Shown: in pieces, positions 15,862-24,074 of the stretch
Numbering within the stretch: position 1 is the first letter of the stretch
Layout: each line of letters starts with the position of its first letter
Assembly: GCA_021847645.1 (NCBI GenBank)
Contig: JAJZQG010000069.1
Span: 1 to 35,344 of the forward strand
DNA length: 35,344 nucleotides
From: Myxococcales bacterium
GTDB lineage: Bacteria > Myxococcota_A > Polyangia > Polyangiales > Polyangiaceae
Reading direction: 5' to 3'
Made by a program: the position numbers and the translations under genes
The notes under the pieces: model-generated
Seen by the model: only the letters and a program-made list of their open reading frames with translations
The model's database searches: none
What the model was told of the DNA's origin: nothing

Positions 15862-18273
15862 TCACACGCCGACCATCCGTGTGCGGAGCGACTCGTAGCG
15901 CTCTTCGATCTGAGCCCTGAAGAGGACCACCTCGTCGAAGAGGACCACGCGTCGCGCGATCCGCTGCAACTGGGGCTGGACCGCTCGCAGCGCCGCCGGG
16001 AGTTCGCTCAGCACGCGATGGAAGTCGTCCAGCGACTTCGACATCTGCGCGAGCGTCTTGCCGATCGCCTGCTGCTCCTTCTCGGAGACCCCCGATGGCA
16101 TCCGTAGCGATTCGAGATGATGCGTCTCGATGCGCCGCTGTCCCGCGGTCGAATCCGTGACCTTCGCGAAGAGATGTCTCTCGGCACCGAGGAGCATGGC
16201 CGAGATGAACCCGCGATCGAACCCTGGGTGCGCGGCCACGACCCGAATGTCTTGGTTCACCGCCACGCGGCCCTCCGCGTGCACCACGGGGACATAGCGC
16301 GCCAGAATCATCCCGCGCGTCACCAAGAGGCTGGCCGGTGCGTCGATCAGGCGGGCGGCCCCTTCCTTGACGGCCGTGCCGGTAAGGGACGACGAAGTGC
16401 CAGCGAGCAAGAACGACTTCATGTCTTTCGGCGCAACCCAGGGGATCTCGCCCCCCCAAAACTCACTTCGCTGCGTACTCGGCGTACCGCCGCTCGAGAT
16501 CGTCGCAATCTCGCCGAGCGAGATCGCGGGATGCTCCCGCAGCATCGCTTCGTAGAACAACCGCGAGGCGATCGAGAGCAGGATCGCGTGCACCTGCCCG
16601 GTTGCGCAGTCGAGCCGCAGCGGTACGGGCGAGATGTCCGTCCGGAGGTCGTCAGTTCGACCGAGGAGAGGGTCGAGCTGGACCAGGTGCTCTTGCGCCG
16701 AGCGTTCCAGATCCTGCTCGAGTTCGGAGAGCCGGCGGACGATCTCGTTCTCGGCCGACAGCAATTGCTTCGTAGCATCGACCACAGGGATGTGCGCTGA
16801 CTCCGGAATCGCGGAGGGGTTCTTGATGTCGAGGTTGATCGCTCGCAACGAACCGTCGGCATGACGCAGAACCACGTCCGACGCCGTCGTGCGCCAAGCG
16901 TTCGGGCCTTCCACTCGCGCGTTCCACCATTCGAGGCAAGGAGTGAATTCCTCAAAGCGGATCAGGTTCGTCTTCGTATACGTCTTCCGCCCAACGGGAA
17001 GTGGCTGCTCGTAGAACCAGATGTCCTTTGTCGGGCCACTCCGATCGAAGAAGAGAATGTTCGTCGGGATAGGTGTGTAGGGAGCAAAGACGCCAGGTGG
17101 AAGCCTGACGATCGTGTGGAGGTTGAACTCCGACAGCAGCTCCTCCTTGATTCGGGCGCCGACGCCATCCGCATAGAGGGTGCCGTTCGGCACGACGACG
17201 GCCGCGCGCCCCGGCTTCGGCGCACGCCTCAACTTGCGCATGATGAGTTGGAGGAAGAGCAGTGCGGTCTCGGCGGTCTGCTTGTCCTCGGGGAAGTTCG
17301 AGAGAATGCCGCGCTCCTCCTCGCCGCCGAACGGCGGGTTCGTGAGGATCACGTCGACGCGGTCCTTGTCGCCGATCTCGCGCAGAGACACCGCGAGACT
17401 GTTGCCCGGCTCGACACGCGGCGTCTCGAGGCCGTGAAGCAGCAGGTTCATCTGCGCGAGCAAGAACGGTAGCGACTTGGCCTCGCCACCGATGATGGTG
17501 CTCTGCTGAAGCTGCCGGCGCTGCTGGACCGTCTTGCACTGCTTCTCCATGTGGGAGAATGCCTCGACGAGGAATCCGCCGGTGCCGCATGCAGGATCGA
17601 GCACGGTCTCGCCGATCTTCGGATCGATGACGTCGACCATGAAGCGGACCACCGCGCGCGGTGTGTAGAACTCGCCCGAGTCGCCGGCCGCGTCGCGCAT
17701 CTCCTTCAGCATCGACTCGTAGAAGTTCCCGAGCGTATGGATCTCGTCCGACGACGTGAAATGGATGCCGTTCACCTTGTTGATCACGTCGCGAAGGAGG
17801 TAGCCGTTGATCATCCGGTTGACCGTGCCCTTGAACACGGTCGCGATGACGTCGCGGCGGTCAAGGCCCTCGGCGCCGCGCAGCGCGCGTAGGTACGCGA
17901 AGAGCCCCGCGCCCTTCGAACCGTCGGGCCTGCGGCTCTCCTCCTGGTTGATGAACGCGATCAGCTCGTCGCCGGTGATGCCGTCTTCCTTGGCCGCCCA
18001 GTCGCGCCAGCGATACGGAGACTCGATGGCCGGCTTGAATCTCTTGCCGGCGAGCTTCGCCTCCTCCGCTCGCATCGATTCCATGTCGTCGAGGAACTTC
18101 AAGAACATGATCCACGTCAGAACCGGAATTCGATCGAGGTCACCGTTCAGTCCCTTGTCTTTGCGCATGATGTCGCGCGCAGACTTGAGAATGCCGCCCA
18201 GGCGCTGAGACGTCCCTGGCGCGCTGCCGTTCGCCCCGCTGCCGTTCACCGTCTTCGCTTTGCTCTTGGCCAT
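15862..18273 (-). CDS. hsdM: type I restriction-modification HsdM fused to a single-TRD HsdS half
   Basis: This 803-residue protein joins a DNA adenine methyltransferase and half a specificity subunit. The N-terminal HsdM helical domain is at about residues 20-170. The methylase core has EFYTPRAVVRFM, the SAM motif DPACGTGGF (226-234) and the catalytic NPPF (312-315). After a helical linker comes one target-recognition domain (about 583-725; ISLGEIATISSGGTPST, IPWVAPKDM) and a trailing helix (about 730-775). Normal HsdS proteins have two TRDs, so two copies probably pair and read a symmetrical split site; that is inferred. It follows HsdR by 24 bases. With HsdR and the HTH gene it forms a complete defence operon. 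Confidence 0.92.
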   Translation of the reverse strand: MAKSKAKTVNGSGANGSAPGTSQRLGGILKSARDIMRKDKGLNGDLDRIPVLTWIMFLKFLDDMESMRAEEAKLAGKRFKPAIESPYRWRDWAAKEDGITGDELIAFINQEESRRPDGSKGAGLFAYLRALRGAEGLDRRDVIATVFKGTVNRMINGYLLRDVINKVNGIHFTSSDEIHTLGNFYESMLKEMRDAAGDSGEFYTPRAVVRFMVDVIDPKIGETVLDPACGTGGFLVEAFSHMEKQCKTVQQRRQLQQSTIIGGEAKSLPFLLAQMNLLLHGLETPRVEPGNSLAVSLREIGDKDRVDVILTNPPFGGEEERGILSNFPEDKQTAETALLFLQLIMRKLRRAPKPGRAAVVVPNGTLYADGVGARIKEELLSEFNLHTIVRLPPGVFAPYTPIPTNILFFDRSGPTKDIWFYEQPLPVGRKTYTKTNLIRFEEFTPCLEWWNARVEGPNAWRTTASDVVLRHADGSLRAINLDIKNPSAIPESAHIPVVDATKQLLSAENEIVRRLSELEQDLERSAQEHLVQLDPLLGRTDDLRTDISPVPLRLDCATGQVHAILLSIASRLFYEAMLREHPAISLGEIATISSGGTPSTQRSEFWGGEIPWVAPKDMKSFLLAGTSSSLTGTAVKEGAARLIDAPASLLVTRGMILARYVPVVHAEGRVAVNQDIRVVAAHPGFDRGFISAMLLGAERHLFAKVTDSTAGQRRIETHHLESLRMPSGVSEKEQQAIGKTLAQMSKSLDDFHRVLSELPAALRAVQPQLQRIARRVVLFDEVVLFRAQIEERYESLRTRMVGV

Positions 18274-18297
18274 CAGGTCGTTTCTCGCACGAGGCCA

Positions 18298-20670
18298 TTA
18301 GGCCGCATAAAGGATGGTCTGCAACTCGTGGATCGCCTCGCGGAGCTTTTCCACGCCGCCAAAGTACTTCGCGATCTCGATGACGTTGCCGTGGTCGGAG
18401 ATGGGCGGCACTTGCAGCACGTCCGGAAGAACGAACTGCGCGGTGCCATGCTCGGCGTACTTCTCGAGCAGCTCTTCGAGGATCTGGCGAGCCAGCCCCG
18501 CGTGCTTCTCGAGAAATTCGCTTCGGTCCTTCCGGACGCGGTCGGCCCGCTCACGCCGAGTTCGCAGCGGAGCGCTGTACGCGACGTGACAGAGCAGGTC
18601 GAACGGATCTGCATCAGGCTGTGACGTCACCTTGGTGAGTTCATCGAAGTCGATGCCGCGCTCCGCGAGTCGCTCGATGATGTCCGCTCGCTTCTCCGGG
18701 TCGGCCCACGCCTCGCGAAGCTCTGCAGCCGTCGGAAAGAGCGTGCGCACGCGCTCGGCCGTGTAGTCAGTGAACTGCACGACGCGGAGCTGGCGCCCTT
18801 CGGGATCGAGCTCGTAGACGAGGTGCGCGGCGACCTGTACCTGTCCGCCATCGAAGTAGAACTTCCGAGGTTCGCCGTCCTCTTCGTCGTCGGGGGCGAC
18901 CACGCCGTAGGGCGGACCAGGCGGCTCCGACACCTTCAGAGGCTCTGGCTCTCTGACCTTGTACGTCTCCGGCTTGCGCTTGCCCTCGTCGTCGATCTCC
19001 TCCTCGCTCACGCGGGCTGGATCGCCATCGAAGTCGGGATCGGCGAACAGCGTCGTGGCCGAGCCCGTGTAGTCGACGATGTTGAAGAAGAGCTTCCCGT
19101 AGTCGTCGCGCACGCGCGTGCCGCGCCCGATGATCTGCTTGAACTCGCTCATGGAGCCGACCACGCGCACAAGCACGACGTTCTTCACCGTGGGCGCGTC
19201 GACGCCCGTCGTGAGCAGCTGCGACGTCGTGAGAATCACCGGGGTGCGCGTCTCCAGCTCTTGGAAGCGGCTGAGATGGCCGCGCCCGACATCGCCTTCG
19301 TCCGCGGTGACGCGGCAGACATAGTCGGCGTGTTGCTGGACGACGTCGGCGTTTAGGTTCGAGAGCATCCGCCGCATCTCATCGGCGTGCTCCTGGTCGA
19401 CACAGAAGACGATGGTCTTGCCGAAGCGATCCGTGTTCTTCATGAACTCGGTCAGATGGCTCGCGATGGCGGCGGTCCGCGCGCGAAGGGCGACGACGCG
19501 CTCGAAGTCCTTGGTCGTGTACTCGCGGTCCGGGATCTCTCGTCCCATGCGGTCGGTATCGCCGGCGTTCGGCCGCCACCCCGCCGCATCGAACGTTGTG
19601 ATGACCCGATGCACGCGGTAGGGCGCGAGGAAGCCGTCCTCGATGCCTTGCTTGAGGCTGTACTGGTAGATCGCGTCGCCGAAGTACGAGTACGTGTCGC
19701 GGTTGTCTTCACGGAGCGGCGTTGCCGTCATGCCCAGCTGGTACGCCGGCTCGAAGTATTCGAGGATCTCGCGCCAGCTGCTCTCGTCGCGCGAGCTGCC
19801 ACGATGGCACTCGTCGACGACGATCAAGTCGAAGAAGTCCTTCGCGTACTCCTTGTAGAGCCCCGGGCGTCGCTCATCTGCGGCGAGCGCCTGGTAGATC
19901 GAGAAGTACATCTCGCGGCTCTTCACCGCGTTGCCGCCCTCGATCTTCGCACGCGCGTCACCGAACGGCGCGAACATCTTGGCGTAGGGGTCGTCGACCA
20001 GGATGTTTCGGTCGGCGAGGAACAGGATGCGCGGCTTGCGGTGGTCCCCCGTGCGGTTCCAGCGCGCCGACCACAGCTTCCAGCAGATCTGGAACGCGAC
20101 GAACGTCTTGCCCGTCCCCGTCGCCATGGTGAGAAGCAGCCGACGCTGTCCCTGCACGATCGCCTGCACGGCCCGGTTGATCGCGATCTCTTGGTAGTAC
20201 CTCGGCGTCTTGCCGAGGACGTTGAAACCCGGGGTGAGGAGGCGCTCGGCCGCTTCGTCGCTGAGGTGCGCGTCGCCGCGCAGGCGAGCCCAGAGGTCGC
20301 TCGGCGCGGGGAACTCCTGCAGCTCGCGCTCGAGCCCGGTCAGGAAGTCGAACTCGACGATGCCGTGCCCGTTGGTCGCGTACGCGAACTTCAGCCCGAG
20401 CACCGTCGCGTAGTCCTTCGCCTGCTGAAGGCCATCGCCGGGCGACTTGTACGCAGCCTTCGCCTCGACGACGGCGATAGGGAAGTCGCGCGTGTAGCGG
20501 AGCAGGTAGTCGGCGCGCTTCTGCGGCTGACGACGCGCCTTGCTTCCGACGACGATGATGCGGCCGTCGGTGAACGACTTCTGCTCGGTGAGCGAGTGCG
20601 GCTCGTTCTCCCAGCCAGCCGCCTGCAGCTTCGGCACGACGTACTTGCGACAGGTGTCCGCTTCGTTCAT
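18298..20670 (-). CDS. hsdR: type I restriction endonuclease subunit HsdR
   Basis: This is a 790-residue restriction and translocation subunit. The N-terminal nuclease domain shows D54 and the EAK of VVEAK (about 69-71), a PD-(D/E)xK site. The SF2 motor follows with Walker A ATGTGKT (about 183-189), DECH (about 286-289), GMTATP and the arginine-finger motif IIGRGTRVRDD. The C-terminal helical region (after about 640) should contact the methylase. An acidic linker (PDDEEDGEP) lies between motor and tail. ATG 20670 is chosen because it overlaps the stop of the upstream HTH gene by ATGA; the longer frame to 21003 runs through that gene. It cuts unmethylated foreign DNA with the HsdM-S protein. 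Confidence 0.94.
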   Translation of the reverse strand: MNEADTCRKYVVPKLQAAGWENEPHSLTEQKSFTDGRIIVVGSKARRQPQKRADYLLRYTRDFPIAVVEAKAAYKSPGDGLQQAKDYATVLGLKFAYATNGHGIVEFDFLTGLERELQEFPAPSDLWARLRGDAHLSDEAAERLLTPGFNVLGKTPRYYQEIAINRAVQAIVQGQRRLLLTMATGTGKTFVAFQICWKLWSARWNRTGDHRKPRILFLADRNILVDDPYAKMFAPFGDARAKIEGGNAVKSREMYFSIYQALAADERRPGLYKEYAKDFFDLIVVDECHRGSSRDESSWREILEYFEPAYQLGMTATPLREDNRDTYSYFGDAIYQYSLKQGIEDGFLAPYRVHRVITTFDAAGWRPNAGDTDRMGREIPDREYTTKDFERVVALRARTAAIASHLTEFMKNTDRFGKTIVFCVDQEHADEMRRMLSNLNADVVQQHADYVCRVTADEGDVGRGHLSRFQELETRTPVILTTSQLLTTGVDAPTVKNVVLVRVVGSMSEFKQIIGRGTRVRDDYGKLFFNIVDYTGSATTLFADPDFDGDPARVSEEEIDDEGKRKPETYKVREPEPLKVSEPPGPPYGVVAPDDEEDGEPRKFYFDGGQVQVAAHLVYELDPEGRQLRVVQFTDYTAERVRTLFPTAAELREAWADPEKRADIIERLAERGIDFDELTKVTSQPDADPFDLLCHVAYSAPLRTRRERADRVRKDRSEFLEKHAGLARQILEELLEKYAEHGTAQFVLPDVLQVPPISDHGNVIEIAKYFGGVEKLREAIHELQTILYAA

Positions 20671-20903
20671 CGGCGCCCCCCCTTCTTCGCCGGGCTCGTC
20701 GCCTTCGACGCGGCCTCCTCTGGTCCCGCTGCTCCGGCGACCTGCGCGGCCATCCACGTGTCGAGGTCCTGCCGGCGGAAACGCCACTGCCCCCGCACCT
20801 TGAAGCAGGGCAGCTCGGCCTTCTGGGCCATCGTGTAGACGGTCTTCTCGGCCACCTTGAGAAGCAGAGCGACCTCGGCGACTGTCAGAATTTCGTCGGC
20901 CAT
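20667..20903 (-). CDS. excisionase/MerR-like helix-turn-helix protein
   Basis: This is a 78-residue protein with one winged HTH of the excisionase family (ILTVAEVALLLKVAEKTVYTMAQKAE, then VRGQWRFRRQDLDTWM, about residues 4-50) and a basic Ala/Lys/Arg tail. Such proteins often precede type I restriction genes and may control their expression. It is the first gene of the restriction operon and overlaps HsdR by ATGA. ATG 20903 is used; a GAAGGA lies somewhat far upstream. A 232-base gap separates it from the divergent SIS-HAD gene and must hold both promoters. It contains a near-inverted repeat GGTAACG/CGTTGCC (20930-20952) that could be its operator. Confidence 0.85.
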   Translation of the reverse strand: MADEILTVAEVALLLKVAEKTVYTMAQKAELPCFKVRGQWRFRRQDLDTWMAAQVAGAAGPEEAASKATSPAKKGGRR

Positions 20904-21135
20904 CGCGGCGGGTTCCTTCGGCAAGGCGAGGTAACGCATTCCAACCGTTGCCAGTGTATGGTAAGAGGTGCCCGCGCCACAAGAGAGCCGCGCGGTGCGG
21001 CACGAGAAAGGCGAAGGACCACCGTGCACGCGACTTCGAAGGCGAGCCTCAAGCCCATGCACCGACCGCTCGCGGAGCGCGTCCGCGGGTTCGCGTTCGG
21101 GCTGACCAGCGCGCAGCAAAGCGCCGGGGGCCGTC

Positions 21136-22998
21136 GTGGGTAAGGCTTTCGCGAGCGAGCTGGCTGCACTGGGGGACACGCTCACCTGGGCGCTGTCCCG
21201 CGACGTGACGGCGCTCGAGCGGTTTGTCGCCGACGTAGCGGATTTGCCGCTGGTTGCGATCGGGTCCGGTGGTTCGTCGACGGCCTGCCACCTGACGACG
21301 CTTCTTCACCGTACCCGCCATCGACGACCGGCTCTCTTCACGACGCCGCTCGACGTGTTGTCGGTGCCGGCGGGTCTTCACCGCGCCGCCGTGTTCCTCG
21401 CTTCGGCGTCCGGCAAGAACAAGGACGTCCTCGCGGCGCTCCAAACGTCCATCACCGACGAGGCGCCCGCCGTCGCGGTGGTAACCCTGCGCGCCGAGAA
21501 CCCGTTGAGCGAGGCGGCCGCATCGTATCCGCGAGCCCGCGTGTTCGCCGCCGACGCCCCCGCTGGCAAGGACGGCTACCTCGCGACCAACAGCCTCGTC
21601 GCCACCTGTGCGCTCGTCGCGCGGGCCTACGGCTTCGGCGTCTCGCTCTCGAAGGCTCCGCGCAAGGCGGTCGATGGAGCCATCTTCGAGGATCGTCACA
21701 TGGTGCAGGTCCTCCATGGTGGCTGGGGCTCGCCGGTCGCCACCGACCTCGAGTCGAAGATCAACGAGTCGGCCCTCGCTGCCGCGCAGCTCGCGGACTA
21801 CCGGAACTTCGGGCACGGGAGGCATCTGTGGCTCGCGAAGCGAGCCGCCGAAACCGTAGTCGTCGCACTCGTTACGCCGGGGACCGCGGCCATCGCGGAT
21901 TCGACCTTGAAGCTCTTTCCGAAGAGCATCCGGGTCGTTCGCCTCGAGACCTCTCTTGATGGGCCCGATGGTACGATCGACCTCCTCATCCAGGCGTTTC
22001 ATCTCGTCGACCGCATCGGCGTGACACGCAAGCAGGATCCCGGTCGGCCGCACGTGCCGGAGTTCGGCCGCAAGCTGTACCGACTCACGCCGCCGCGCGT
22101 TCGGCCGACCCTCGATGCACCAATCCAGCGAAAGCTCTGGGCGTCGCCCGGGGCCACGGACGAGGGCAAGGCGTTCCAGCAGGGCCTCAAGCGGTTCCTC
22201 GCCCGCGCGCGCACCGCCAAGGTCGGCGCGGTGGCCCTCGACTACGACGGCACGCTTTGCACCAAAGACGATCGGTTCGGCGGACTTCGGGACGACGTCG
22301 TCGCCGAGTGCTCGCGCCTGCTCAAGGCCGGACTCCACCTCGGAATCGCAACCGGCCGAGGGAAGTCCGTGCGCGAGGAACTTCAGAAGGTGCTCGATCG
22401 CAAGCTCTGGGCCCGCGTCCACATCGGCTACTACAACGGAACGGCCATCGGCGCTCTCGGCGACGACGCTTTGCCGAAGACGGACGAACCGAGCGACCCC
22501 GCGTTGAAGCGCGCGCAGTCGCTCTTGTCGGACGACGCCTGGTTGGCGGCAACAGCCAAGATCACGCCGCGGCCGCACCAACTTACCGTCGAGCCCACGG
22601 GCGCCACGAGGACCGACGCGCTCGCGGCCCACGTGATGTCGCGCCTCGCACCGCTCGATGGGGCGGGCGTGCGCATCGTTGTCTCATCGCACTCGCTCGA
22701 CGTGCTGGGCGCTCGACCTGGCAAGGGCTCGCTGGTGTCCTGGTTGCGTGAGCAGGTCGGCGAAGCTCGCGAGGTGCTGTGTATCGGTGACCGAGGCGCA
22801 TGGCCCGGCAACGACTACGCGCTGCTCGCCGAGCCCATGTCGCTGAGCGTCGACGAGGTCTCGAGCTTGGACGACACGTGCTGGAATCTCGCGCCGCGCG
22901 GCGTCTCTGGGCCCGACGCGACGCTGCTCTACCTCCGCGCCATCAAGGCGCGCGGAGGTGTTGGAACCTTCACCTGGAAGGAGGGCGCGGCGCGATGA
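21136..22998 (+). CDS. SIS-domain sugar-phosphate isomerase-like protein fused to a HAD phosphatase
   Basis: This 620-residue two-enzyme fusion begins with two SIS lobes. The first (about 38-165) has the phosphosugar loop IGSGGSSTAC and LASASGKNKDV. The second (about 190-300) has ATDLESKINESALAA and NFGHGRHLWL, as in GlmS-type isomerases and deglycases. The C-terminal half (about 362-610) is a HAD hydrolase of the Cof/sugar-phosphatase kind: DYDGTLC with nucleophile D369, IATGRGK, and the metal site CIGDRGAWPGND. It probably isomerises and dephosphorylates a sugar phosphate; the substrate is unknown. The start is GTG 21136 with only a weak G-run before it. It heads a five-gene coupled operon and overlaps the next gene by ATGA. 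Confidence 0.85.
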   Translation: MGKAFASELAALGDTLTWALSRDVTALERFVADVADLPLVAIGSGGSSTACHLTTLLHRTRHRRPALFTTPLDVLSVPAGLHRAAVFLASASGKNKDVLAALQTSITDEAPAVAVVTLRAENPLSEAAASYPRARVFAADAPAGKDGYLATNSLVATCALVARAYGFGVSLSKAPRKAVDGAIFEDRHMVQVLHGGWGSPVATDLESKINESALAAAQLADYRNFGHGRHLWLAKRAAETVVVALVTPGTAAIADSTLKLFPKSIRVVRLETSLDGPDGTIDLLIQAFHLVDRIGVTRKQDPGRPHVPEFGRKLYRLTPPRVRPTLDAPIQRKLWASPGATDEGKAFQQGLKRFLARARTAKVGAVALDYDGTLCTKDDRFGGLRDDVVAECSRLLKAGLHLGIATGRGKSVREELQKVLDRKLWARVHIGYYNGTAIGALGDDALPKTDEPSDPALKRAQSLLSDDAWLAATAKITPRPHQLTVEPTGATRTDALAAHVMSRLAPLDGAGVRIVVSSHSLDVLGARPGKGSLVSWLREQVGEAREVLCIGDRGAWPGNDYALLAEPMSLSVDEVSSLDDTCWNLAPRGVSGPDATLLYLRAIKARGGVGTFTWKEGAAR

Positions 22999-24074
22999 GA
23001 GATGCACTCGCCGAACGCCTGCTCGCCAACGTCATGGCGTGGACGCCCGAGGACGTCGCTCGAGAGAGGCCCGTGCTCCAGGCACTCGCCGCCCTCAAGT
23101 ACGACGAGTACCAACAGTTCAGCCCCGGCATGCGGTTCGTGGAGAGCCTCGCCCTCTGGCTCGAGCAGTTCGAGTCGATGGAGGAGCGCAATGCCGCGTA
23201 TGCGTTCGTCCTGAGTCGGCTCGTCTTCTTGTCGCACGCCGAGATGGCTCACTTTTCGGCTATCGCGTACCCAGATGTGATCCGACCTCTCTTCATCGAG
23301 CAAGCTGCGAAGGATGCGACGCTTCCTCCGTTCCGCGTCAGCCAGGTCCTTGGCACCGAGGCTTTCAAACGGCTCGAGGGATCGAGTCTGTTCTTCGGGC
23401 TCAGCGACGGTGCACGTGTCGACCTCTTCCGGCGCAGCAACAAGGAACTGAGCCACGAGCAGATCTTCACCGGCTATGAGGTCTCTGACGAGAAGGTGAA
23501 CGAGATCCGCGCGTGGCTCGAGAAGCGCGGCCACAACGAGGCCGCGCCAGCGCTCATCCTGCTGGATGACTTCTCCGCGAGTGGCACGAGCTGCCTGATG
23601 GCAGACGGCGACAGGGCGAAGGGAAAGGTCTCCAAGTTCATCGATAGGATCCAATCCAGCGATGCATGGAAGTCCGTGGTCTCCTTCCCCAAGACCCGGC
23701 TCGTCATCGTCCTGTACGTCGCCACGGAGCAAGCGCTGGCCAACATCCACGCGGGCGCCGAGATCGTCAGGAAGAAGCACGGCATCGATGCCACAGTGCT
23801 GTGCGTGCAGCGGATCGCCGGGGACCTCTCGCTCAAGGCGTCCGACAACGGCTCGATGATCGACGTGATCAAGAAGTACTACGACGCTTCTGTCGAAGAC
23901 GAACACACCAAGAAGGGTGGCTCCGACTTGAGGTTCGGCTTCGCCGCCGGCGGTCTGCCTCTCGTCCTTCACCACAACACGCCCAACAACTCGATCTTCC
24001 TGCTCTGGGTCGAAGACAGTGAATCCGTCAGGCCCTTGTTCCCCCGAGTGAGTCGCCACCGGAGGGAAGCATGA
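22995..24074 (+). CDS. phosphoribosyltransferase-like protein (PRTase-CE type)
   Basis: This 359-residue protein has an N-terminal all-helical part (about 1-110) and a type I PRTase-like fold. The PRPP-binding loop ALILLDDFSASGTSC is at about 186-200. A late conserved segment HHNTPNNSIFLLWVE is also typical of a PRTase group that I recall from computational surveys of prokaryotic conflict systems, paired with an AP-type ATPase. That recollection is not checked. It presumably transfers a ribose-phosphate group or binds a nucleotide. ATG 22995 overlaps the SIS-HAD stop (ATGA), and its own stop overlaps the ATPase start (ATGA). Tight coupling implies fixed ratios in one complex or pathway. Confidence 0.8.
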   Translation: MRDALAERLLANVMAWTPEDVARERPVLQALAALKYDEYQQFSPGMRFVESLALWLEQFESMEERNAAYAFVLSRLVFLSHAEMAHFSAIAYPDVIRPLFIEQAAKDATLPPFRVSQVLGTEAFKRLEGSSLFFGLSDGARVDLFRRSNKELSHEQIFTGYEVSDEKVNEIRAWLEKRGHNEAAPALILLDDFSASGTSCLMADGDRAKGKVSKFIDRIQSSDAWKSVVSFPKTRLVIVLYVATEQALANIHAGAEIVRKKHGIDATVLCVQRIAGDLSLKASDNGSMIDVIKKYYDASVEDEHTKKGGSDLRFGFAAGGLPLVLHHNTPNNSIFLLWVEDSESVRPLFPRVSRHRREA

